64,000 nucleotides of DNA from Marchantia polymorpha subsp. ruderalis (lineage: Eukaryota > Streptophyta > Marchantiopsida > Marchantiales > Marchantiaceae), in NCBI GenBank assembly GCA_037833965.1, contig AP031353.1, positions 28,150,501 through 28,214,500 of the forward strand, written 5' to 3'. Both the position numbers and the translations under genes were made by a program. Under the pieces are notes generated by a model, which worked only from the letters and a program-made list of their open reading frames with translations, did no database searches and was not told the DNA's origin. Numbering within the stretch: the stretch's first letter is position 1; each line of letters begins with the position of its first letter. Shown here piece after piece: positions 48,167-55,276 of this stretch.

Positions 48167-50827
48167 ATGACCTTCGACCGGGCGGCGGAGAGCGTCCCAT
48201 TCTTGAATTCGCGATTCCAATCTCTTGTGCGCGCTGCGCGCATCCATCTGCTGGCTGCGGACCATTCTCGTCGTCGTCGCACAGGAGATTTCTTGTTGAT
48301 TGAGGGAGAAGTGAGTGCGCGTGATTTGGAATTGAGAGCGATTAGAGTTTGCCGAGAGAGAAAGAAACGCGGACAGTGCGGAAGTAGAATGAGCGGGCGA
48401 GCGAACCCCAGGAACGCAATGACGAGACCGAGCAGATTGCGGATGGTGCCACTTCGCCTGCCGCAGAACGGGCTGCGCGCTTTCGAAGAGCGCTTAATAG
48501 CAAGAAAGCTCGATTTCTTGCTATGGGGATGGAATTACATCTGCGCGAATATGGTGCGCGAGTGGCTAGAGCCACAGGGACCACCCTCGCGCGGATTGCG
48601 TCCGCATGTTGACCGGTGGACAGTCCAAGATTGGGCGCAGGCGTTGGGAAGATGTGCTGGCATGCCAGGGCATCTCCTTTTCGACAGCGAGAGCATCAAG
48701 GTGACCAAGCAAGAAGAAGCGCAATTTGTGGAGCTGTTCAAGACCGGGAGGTCTACCAAGAATGGGTACAGGACCCGTGATTACAAAGATCGATTTCGCC
48801 GGACTTTGTCCGCGGCGCTGATGCAATTACTGCAGCCGCACCGCGCCTGCTACATCACATTGTGGCAGGTCTCTTTTGTGGAGTGCGTCATCGAGGGAAC
48901 TCCAATTCACTGGGCGAGCATCCTGCACAGAGTGATGCGACAGCACGCGTTTGAGGAGAAGGGGGGAACGCTAAACCATCTTTCTCCTTTCCTCATCAAT
49001 TTTTATCGACAGCGGAATTGTTTGACAGCGGCGGAGCTTGAACATTTTCCGCCATTGTCCATCGACCATCCCGGGAAGTATGTGCGGGAGAACGAGGTCG
49101 ACACTGATGCGGAGGAGTCACCGACTTCTACCCCATCAAGACGGAGAGACGAAGGGAGACACACCCCTGCAGCGCGAGTGCCGCGGAAGCGGCGATGGAG
49201 GGAAGAGGCCGAAGAGGAGCAGCATCAAGAACTCTCTGTTCCCATTCGACCGCGGCCGCTGTGCGAGCCATACAGCCGGCCGAAGCAGAAGGCACGCAGA
49301 CTGGTGTTGCCAGCTGACAGTGCAGACACGGCGACGATTGCGACGGAGATAGGAAGTGCGTCGCCAGAGAGGCGAGAAGAAGCGCGGACGACCGCAGGAG
49401 CGACGGGCCACGCTGCAACCTCGTCGGGAGAGAGGCCGCCTACGGGCCAAGGGCCTCCGGAGTTACCACGTGCGATGCGGACAGATGTTCCGTTTGCGCA
49501 CAGGCGAACCTCCGCGGACGGACGAGCCTCCGCGGATCGGCGAACACAAGTGGACGTGGATCTACGCTTACGCGTGGGAAGGAGCAGTCCGCCTGTGCAC
49601 AGGCGCTCGCCTGTGCACAGGTCGCCTGTGCACAGGTCACCTGTGCACAGAACACCTCCACACGTGCCGCCTGTGCACAGGCAAGAATCACCCCCGTTCC
49701 AACGTAGGAAGGGGAAGGAGCCGGCGGAAGAACCGCCTACGAGACACCGGCCCTCGGGGCCAGACCCTCCGGCGCACCACGCGCCGCAATTCGCGCCTTC
49801 GGCGCCAGGGCCTTCGAGCCGACGGGATACGAGCAGAGAGCGTGCGGAGGCCGCACCATCGGCGGGAAGTACGCCGATAGATGCGCCTTCGGCGGTAGGG
49901 CCTATAGGCCAAGGAACATCGGGCGTGCGGCCCCCGGCCATGTCGCCTTCGGCGATAGATGTCCGCGGCGCTACGCCTGCGGCGGACAAGGCGCCGGCAC
50001 ATGCGCCTGCGCACGGGCCGGACACAGCCCCCACGGACCGATCAAGGGAGCAGCAGACGGAGGAGCGGAGTGACTGTCCGCGGGACGACATCTCGATGCG
50101 CGATGCGCAATCCAACCCCGCGCAGCCACCCTCCGCTCGATCGCCTTCGGCGACGGACGACGGCGACAGAGAGAATGCGGTGGGCAATCAACCAGCGAGC
50201 GACGGGGATGCCGCTCGGATACATTCGCCTTCCGCCTTAGACATTTTGGCGACGAGCAGCGAGGCTGCAGCCGTGCCTTCGCAGGCAGCACACGTCGAGG
50301 ACGTGCAGCCCCACTCGGGGCAGTCGCCGACGCAATCAATGGCGACTGAAATTCTCCACTCGGATGATGAGGACGGAGGCTCCACGGAAGAAATGTCAGG
50401 AGCAGAAGACACCGAGGAGGAGGAGGAGGAAATTGTTGGAGCGCCGGCGGCGGCGCTCTCTGAGCAGGTGATTCCGTTGCTGCGGTACTTGGATCGCAAG
50501 GTCGATAAATACGCCGACCCACTCCAGCCGGGATCTTACATCGAGTTAGTGCGCAGGCGGACTCGCACTAAAGTCCACACCAGCAAGCTATTAGCTAGAG
50601 TGGACCAGGAGTTGAGGGACTTGAAGGAGAAGCATGAGTGCTTGTGGGGACAGTACAAGCTTAATCAGAAATTCTACAAGCACTCCGAGAAGATGAAGGA
50701 TGAGAAACTGGGCGAGCTCACCAAGGAGCAGGTGAAGGTCAAGGAAGCACTCAACTCTGAGCAGGCCGAGAATCGGATTTTGTCAGAGGAGCTCGTGCGA
50801 CAGACGCGGTTGTTGGAACAATGTTAG
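48167..50827 (+). CDS. U3-encoded ORF of unknown function (886 codons, 5' LTR copy)
   Basis: Starts at ATG 48167 and stops at TAG 50825-50827. The same frame reopens to 51319, and the solo LTR has CAG at this TAG, so the ancestral protein was about 1,050 residues. Seen in order: Arg-rich N-terminus (1-85); conserved globular region (about 90-300) with LLWGWNYICANMVREWL, HLLFDSESIKVTK, DYKDRFRR, PIHWASILHRVMRQ and FLINFYRQRNCLTAAEL; basic patches RVPRKRRW (about 337) and RPKQKARRL (about 371) that could be nuclear signals; PVHR repeats (about 474-505); PSA-rich part; acidic patch (about 728-758); start of a coiled coil. No family recognised with confidence. The globular part faintly recalls plant transposon-associated 'mobile' domains. 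It is not Gag, Pol or Env by any motif. Confidence 0.8.
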   Translation: MTFDRAAESVPFLNSRFQSLVRAARIHLLAADHSRRRRTGDFLLIEGEVSARDLELRAIRVCRERKKRGQCGSRMSGRANPRNAMTRPSRLRMVPLRLPQNGLRAFEERLIARKLDFLLWGWNYICANMVREWLEPQGPPSRGLRPHVDRWTVQDWAQALGRCAGMPGHLLFDSESIKVTKQEEAQFVELFKTGRSTKNGYRTRDYKDRFRRTLSAALMQLLQPHRACYITLWQVSFVECVIEGTPIHWASILHRVMRQHAFEEKGGTLNHLSPFLINFYRQRNCLTAAELEHFPPLSIDHPGKYVRENEVDTDAEESPTSTPSRRRDEGRHTPAARVPRKRRWREEAEEEQHQELSVPIRPRPLCEPYSRPKQKARRLVLPADSADTATIATEIGSASPERREEARTTAGATGHAATSSGERPPTGQGPPELPRAMRTDVPFAHRRTSADGRASADRRTQVDVDLRLRVGRSSPPVHRRSPVHRSPVHRSPVHRTPPHVPPVHRQESPPFQRRKGKEPAEEPPTRHRPSGPDPPAHHAPQFAPSAPGPSSRRDTSRERAEAAPSAGSTPIDAPSAVGPIGQGTSGVRPPAMSPSAIDVRGATPAADKAPAHAPAHGPDTAPTDRSREQQTEERSDCPRDDISMRDAQSNPAQPPSARSPSATDDGDRENAVGNQPASDGDAARIHSPSALDILATSSEAAAVPSQAAHVEDVQPHSGQSPTQSMATEILHSDDEDGGSTEEMSGAEDTEEEEEEIVGAPAAALSEQVIPLLRYLDRKVDKYADPLQPGSYIELVRRRTRTKVHTSKLLARVDQELRDLKEKHECLWGQYKLNQKFYKHSEKMKDEKLGELTKEQVKVKEALNSEQAENRILSEELVRQTRLLEQC
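49590..49682. repeat. CCTGTGCACAGG palindrome block in ORF (long allele)
   Basis: Five palindrome cores, four of them as in-frame 15-bp units (TCGCCTGTGCACAGG-like, coding SPVHR). Two units more than in the solo LTR at 43508-43570. The reading frame is kept because 15 is a multiple of three. Confidence 0.92.
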
Positions 50828-51319
50828 CTCGCACGGCAGGCGGATGAAGAATTAATCCGCAGTTTACAGTCAGAGTGTGGCGAATTGAGGGCGCAACGTG
50901 CTGAAGCCGAATCGCAATTAGTGACCATTGAAGAGGATCGCAGGAAGGAGGCGGATCGCACGAAGGTGGAGACGGCGAGGCGAGTCGCCCACTGTCTCAA
51001 GGGCTACGCCCACTGGGAAGTGAAGGCGCAGGAGAAACTCACACTGCGGGAGTTTGAATTGCGCGCAGCCGGGTTGTTGTCAGGCGACAGTAGGAGTCGG
51101 CGGAAGGTAGCGAAGAAGCTCGAGGCCTTTCTGTCGAAGGCACAGGATACCATGTCCGCCCTCGAGGGGGAGGTGTCCGCGGCGTTGCAGCGGTTGGGAC
51201 TGCGTAGTCGAGCGGAAGAGTGGCAGGGTAGGGAGCTAGTGCGCGGCAGTCGGCCGCGCAGGAGACGTAGTACAGGTTCCGCGGAGTGTAGTGTAGCGTG
51301 GTTCCGTGCAGGCGTGTAG
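50828..51319 (+). pseudogene. Coiled-coil tail of the U3 ORF after the nonsense codon (5' LTR)
   Basis: In frame with the 886-codon ORF and open to the TAG at 51317-51319. It encodes heptad-like ADEELIRSLQSECGELRAQR, then AQEKLTLREFELRAAGLL and an Arg-rich end. In this element it is cut off by TAG at 50825. Confidence 0.8.
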
Positions 51320-51355
51320 CGTAGTGCAGTGTAGTGCTAGGTAGGACTTAGAAGG

Positions 51356-51364
51356 TATAAAATA
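51356..51364 (+). promoter_or_regulatory. LTR TATA box
   Basis: TATAAAATA, the only strong TATA element in the LTR, conserved at the same place in the solo LTR and (as TATATATAAA) in the old copy. Transcription would be expected 25-35 bp downstream, near 51385-51395, which defines the U3/R border. Confidence 0.8.
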
Positions 51365-51367
51365 GTT

Positions 51368-51384
51368 CCAGGCGTTTTGCCTGG
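51368..51384 (+). other. Conserved hairpin at the putative transcription start
   Basis: CCAGGC-GTTTT-GCCTGG, 6-bp stem and 5-nt loop, 4 bp after the TATA box. The old LTR has CAAGGC-GTCTT-GCCTTG here, so the second pair changes from C-G to A-T with pairing retained. Confidence 0.8.
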
Positions 51385-51520
51385 GGTTCTTTCCCATCAG
51401 AAGTGCAGATCAGGAACCCATTTCCTTTGCGTGTTTGTGTCCTTGAGTTCTGTCACCACGCACGAGGAGTTACAACTTAGCGTTCCGCATTTTGTAGCTG
51501 AAGGCCTTCGGCCGAATGTT

Positions 51521-52233
51521 CAGAGCTAGTACATTGGTTAGAGACTTGAGTAGTTCGGAACTGCACCTGCGGGTGACTGCCGATGCTCAGAGCCAGTGAC
51601 TAGTTAGATACTTGAACAGTTTCGCCCCTACACCTTCGAGTGTTTCTTTCTGATTGTACTCCTTGGGATTTTTCCCCTGAATGCCAAAGTGAAGTTTTGC
51701 TACTTCGTGTAAGCCTTGGTTGTAAATTCAGGTTACGCTGCAGCAGGTGCCTTGAGGGTAACCCCTGTAGTATTTCTGGGAATGACAAGTGCCTGAGAAT
51801 TCAAACTCTTCAATAGACTGTTGTTGTGTTACTGGAACGTTTCACAGTGAGTCCTTCAGTGTGGACCTGTGTTCTCTGCGCGTTTTGTGAGTTGAGAGTG
51901 TTGTTCACCGCGTATGAGTGACTTCGATCCGAAGTAGGCAGTCCAAACCGGGTTTCCTACACTAGCAGCAAGCTAGTGGAAGCGTTGTAAAAGCCGGAGT
52001 TGGAAGTCACTGCCCGTAGCTTTGCCGAGTGTACTCTTGAGAGACTTTCCCCCTGAAATCTTGAAGTAGAGGTCCTAACGGATCTCTGGGTTGTGTTTCT
52101 GTAGTTTCAGGTGTGTGTGTGTGTGTGTGTTACGCTGCACTGTGCGACCTCCGAGTGCGCTCCGAGTGGACACTTGCAGTATTTCTGGGAGTGACAGTTG
52201 CCTGAGAATTCAAACTCCTCAATAGTCTGTTAA
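51521..52233 (+). repeat. Duplicated modules in the R/U5 leader
   Basis: Module 1 (about 55 bp) occurs at 51521-51576 and 51588-51642 (CAGAGC(T/C)AGT, ACTTGA(G/A)(T/C)AGTT, a pyrimidine/GC-rich end). Module 2 occurs near 51768-51825 and 52177-52233 (GTATTTCTGGGA(A/G)TGACA, CCTGAGAATTCAAACTC, CAATAG(A/T)CTGTT). Both pairs also exist in the other two LTRs, including the old one. Confidence 0.85.
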
Positions 52234-52350
52234 AACGTGACACTTTGTACCCTGTGTGTTCCTCTGTCCCTGTGGGTTCGACCTTTCTACCACTATATTG
52301 CAGTTTTAGCCTTTAGTGGGTTATTACATAAGAAGCCGACAACTTCTTTT

Positions 52351-52368
52351 TGGCGCCGCTGCCGGGGA
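52351..52368 (+). other. Primer-binding site, tRNA-Asp type
   Basis: TGGCGCCGCTGCCGGGGA differs at one base from TGGCGCCGTTGCCGGGGA, the complement of the plant tRNA-Asp 3' end used by several plant gypsy groups. It begins 22 bp after the LTR end. Confidence 0.85.
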
Positions 52369-52414
52369 CAGTTGCGTCAACACCGGGGTTTTTACGAGCA
52401 GCCATGCTCGGTGA

Positions 52415-53293
52415 ATGTCGACTGGGGCTGGCGGGAGCAACCTAAGTGCTAGAGCTGTCCGCAAGTTCCGACGAGATTCAGAGAAGGCCGTGGAAGAGAC
52501 ACGGCGTCAAACCAAGAAAACACCAAAAAGAGTACCTAAGCCTAGTTCGGCCGACATCCTTGGGGAACCTACCCCCGGCGACTCGGAACCAAACTTGGTG
52601 CTTACAGTTCTACTAGATATTCCTTGCACGGACCCGCCTAGTGAAGTACAACCGACCGTCCGAGGACCGTCGACAGACACACTGATGGCGGACGGACAAG
52701 CCAATGTGCGGCTACCTCAGCCGATTACTAAACATTCCTACCCGAAGTACAAAGGGAGTGGGGATGACGACGATGCAGATTCATACATCAAGTTATTCGA
52801 GTCGGTGTCTATTGCCAATCGCGAGATCGCAGACGACGACCGACTAAGGATCTTTCCAAGTCTTCTGCGGAAGAAAGCGAGGAGTTGGTATAATCACGAG
52901 AGCATCGATCCGACTGGGTTGACAACATGGGCCCAGCTGAAGGAGAAGTTCCTTCGTCGCTTTCGCGAGCTCGGCTACGACAGCCGGGTTTTGACGAAGT
53001 TACGTAATTTGCAGCGAGAGAAGAAGGAGAGTCTGCGTGACTACACTGAGAGATTTATGGACCTCCTCGACAGAATACCGAAAACAGGACCAGGGTCCCC
53101 TTTCTCGGTACAACAAGCTGTGGATTGGTACGTGACCGGTTTAACTCGGGAGATGGAGACTTTTTGCCGACGCAGCAAGTGCGACACTATTGAGGATGTG
53201 ATTGCATCGGCAGAAGCCTTCGAAACTTCCACTCTCAACCGAAGAGGGAGAGAGAGACGGGAGTCGAAGGAGCGCAAACCGAAAGGAGGGTGA
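52415..53293 (+). CDS. gag: Gag (capsid part), ended by in-frame TGA
   Basis: The ATG at 52415 lies 46 bp after the primer site. The product has 292 residues. After a basic, disordered N-terminus, residues about 105-265 match the Ty3/gypsy retrotransposon Gag capsid pattern: YKGSGDDDDADSYIKLFE, RIFPSLLRKKARSWY, WAQLKEKFLRRFRELGY, LRNLQREKKESLRDYTERF and AVDWYVTGL. It forms the virus-like particle of the element. The TGA at 53291-53293 cuts off the zinc knuckles, which follow in the same frame. CGA to TGA in an Arg-rich run is the simplest explanation; leaky termination is the alternative. Confidence 0.92.
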   Translation: MSTGAGGSNLSARAVRKFRRDSEKAVEETRRQTKKTPKRVPKPSSADILGEPTPGDSEPNLVLTVLLDIPCTDPPSEVQPTVRGPSTDTLMADGQANVRLPQPITKHSYPKYKGSGDDDDADSYIKLFESVSIANREIADDDRLRIFPSLLRKKARSWYNHESIDPTGLTTWAQLKEKFLRRFRELGYDSRVLTKLRNLQREKKESLRDYTERFMDLLDRIPKTGPGSPFSVQQAVDWYVTGLTREMETFCRRSKCDTIEDVIASAEAFETSTLNRRGRERRESKERKPKGG

Positions 53294-55267
53294 AGACGGC
53301 GTAGAGGTACAACTCCGTCATCGGAGGAATCTTCTTCGGACGAGAACCGTTCTTCATCCGAAGAAGAGGAAACCTCATCGTCGGAGGAGGAGAAGAAGAG
53401 GAAGAAGCATGGGTCAGCGAAGAAAAAGGGCATCCGACGAGTGACTACGGACAGAGCGCCGGGAGATATAGCTTCGAAGATGGAGACCCTTGTGAAGGAC
53501 TTCGCCGATCTCAAGGTTCAAGTGGTAGGCGGGCATGATCGCCGAAAATCACCCGGGAGAGTGCGAGCGAACTTATGGTGTACTACGTGCGGGGCGGTGG
53601 GACATGCAAACACCGAGTGCCTTACCACCCGGCCGTCATATCCAGTCAACGCAGTAGAGTGGGCGCAACCGTACTATGGAGAGCACCCTCAGTACTATGG
53701 AGAGCACCCTCAGTACTATGGAGAGGCTAGCGAAGAGACAGCCTACGCCGTCCAGTCGGTGCCTACCCCTCCTGCGGTTTCAGCAATGCAAGTTCCACGA
53801 TATATTCCGGTGGATCGGGCCACTACGGTACCTGTGAGGCGGAGAGCACCTCCAGGGACGTTTGACCCACCGCCACCGCGAGCTTGTTATAATTGCGGGG
53901 AAGTTGGGCACTTCTCACCGCAGTGTCCCCATCCAAAAAGGCGAAACGATTATGCTCCGACATGTAGTAATTGCAAGAAGGTCGGGCACACTGCGCCAGA
54001 GTGTGATCAGCCACCAGTCCCTCGGCCAGTGGTACGATTTGTGAACACTCCTGCCAAGGAGGACGTGCAAGTTAACCAGGTCGAAGTAGGTTCAGACGGG
54101 GATGGCGAAGACGAAGAATGGCCGGCTGAAGAGGTTATGTGCGCACGGGTCGAAACTCGTAGCTCCAAGAAATCCAAGGAGCAAGAGCGTGACACTCGCA
54201 AGCACGAACGGAGAACCGCCGACCGGACGGGAAAAGGAAAGGAGAAGACATCCAGCAAGTCCGACTCGCGACCTGCTCGGAAGTCTTTGACTACGCGGGA
54301 GGCACCAGCAGTGCGCCCCCAGGCAGCAGTCGAGGACGAGCCAGTGCGCCTACTGAAACGGGACTATGCTCCGGATATCCGCAACGAGGTAGCCAACCTG
54401 TTGCAGGAAGCGATCCGCACTCAAAAGGATCCACCGCGGCCAGACCTGACATCCTCCCTTGGGGCGAAGTTGGCAGCCACCGTGGAACCTCGCAGAGCGT
54501 CGCCGACCCCGGCGCCCCAACGCGCCCACTATGACTTGGTTGAAGATCTCGGGAGTCGAAAAGTGAACATTACGTTCAAGCAGCTCTTGGAGGACAATAA
54601 GACGTATCGGAGAATGTTGATGCTTTCGCTACGGCATCCGCGGAAGCCGCGAGCATCCACATCCTCTCAAGTATATCAAGTGGAGAGCGAAGACCAAGGG
54701 CCACCCGAGATCGATGTGGAGATAGCCGGATGTTGTGTACGCAGAGTGCCAATCGACTCTGGATCAGGAGTCAACATAATGACGGAGGATACAGCGAGAG
54801 CCTTGGGGTTCAGTCAATACGAACCCTCGAAGCGTGTGTTGAGATTAGCGGATCAGACGCGGAGAATGCCTGCAGGTATGCTGCGCAATGTCAAGACAAC
54901 CATCGGGGGTGCGGACTTTCGGTTGACGTATATCATCCTTCAACCGATGATGAAGCAGGGCTATGACGTTCTGCTCGGGCGACCATGGCTATATGGTGCA
55001 CAAGTCAGATGTGACTGGCGAAGACATCGCCTTAAGTTTCCTCATCCTTCGGAACCGACCAACACCATTACAGTGCCCTGGAATAGGGTCAGGCACGAAG
55101 GAGAGACCCCATCGACAAGTGCAGGTTACACATCGGGCGAGGACAGTGAGTCGACCGCGCGATCGGATTCCAGTGGTACCGAATCCGATTACTTCGTGGG
55201 ATTCGTTGCCTGCTGTTCGGTGGAAGAAGAAGAAGAGACGGAAGCTATTCAGCCGGAAGACGAATAG
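53294..55267 (+). CDS. Nucleocapsid zinc knuckles and aspartic protease
   Basis: Same frame as gag, open from after the TGA to TAG 55265-55267. There is no ATG at its start (53441 is GTG), so it is best read as the continuation of Gag. A Ser/Glu-rich linker is followed by three CCHC knuckles (CTTCGAVGHANTEC; CYNCGEVGHFSPQC; CSNCKKVGHTAPEC), a YYGEHPQ tandem between the first and second, a charged linker, then the retropepsin active site VPIDSGSGVNIMTED (about 54747) and later GYDVLLGRPWL. The knuckles bind element RNA; the protease processes the polyproteins. It ends at a UAG in a readthrough-type context. Confidence 0.92.
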   Translation, partial: RRRRGTTPSSEESSSDENRSSSEEEETSSSEEEKKRKKHGSAKKKGIRRVTTDRAPGDIASKMETLVKDFADLKVQVVGGHDRRKSPGRVRANLWCTTCGAVGHANTECLTTRPSYPVNAVEWAQPYYGEHPQYYGEHPQYYGEASEETAYAVQSVPTPPAVSAMQVPRYIPVDRATTVPVRRRAPPGTFDPPPPRACYNCGEVGHFSPQCPHPKRRNDYAPTCSNCKKVGHTAPECDQPPVPRPVVRFVNTPAKEDVQVNQVEVGSDGDGEDEEWPAEEVMCARVETRSSKKSKEQERDTRKHERRTADRTGKGKEKTSSKSDSRPARKSLTTREAPAVRPQAAVEDEPVRLLKRDYAPDIRNEVANLLQEAIRTQKDPPRPDLTSSLGAKLAATVEPRRASPTPAPQRAHYDLVEDLGSRKVNITFKQLLEDNKTYRRMLMLSLRHPRKPRASTSSQVYQVESEDQGPPEIDVEIAGCCVRRVPIDSGSGVNIMTEDTARALGFSQYEPSKRVLRLADQTRRMPAGMLRNVKTTIGGADFRLTYIILQPMMKQGYDVLLGRPWLYGAQVRCDWRRHRLKFPHPSEPTNTITVPWNRVRHEGETPSTSAGYTSGEDSESTARSDSSGTESDYFVGFVACCSVEEEEETEAIQPEDE

Positions 55268-55276
55268 CAATTAACT
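55262..55276 (+). promoter_or_regulatory. Putative stop-codon readthrough site UAG-CAA-UUA
   Basis: TAG at 55265-55267 is followed by CAA TTA in frame, the same hexamer context (CAR-YYA) that makes the tobamovirus replicase stop leaky. Protease and RT frames are identical on both sides, and the first in-frame ATG after the stop is at 55463, inside conserved pol sequence. Confidence 0.75.

Larger units (their letters stand above)
46923..52328 (+). repeat. 5' LTR (5,406 bp)
   Basis: Starts TGTGGTACC and ends TTATTACA. U3 runs from 46923 to about 51385 and includes the long ORF. R and U5 make up the last 940 bp or so, judged from the TATA box at 51356. The colinear 3' LTR copy is offset by exactly 11,223 bp. 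Confidence 0.97.

Noticed and set aside
49225..50187. A 320-codon open frame on the minus strand inside the LTR (also at 60448-61410)
   Set aside because: It lies antisense to the conserved U3 ORF in GC-rich, palindrome-rich DNA, has no motifs, and its openness follows from the base composition.
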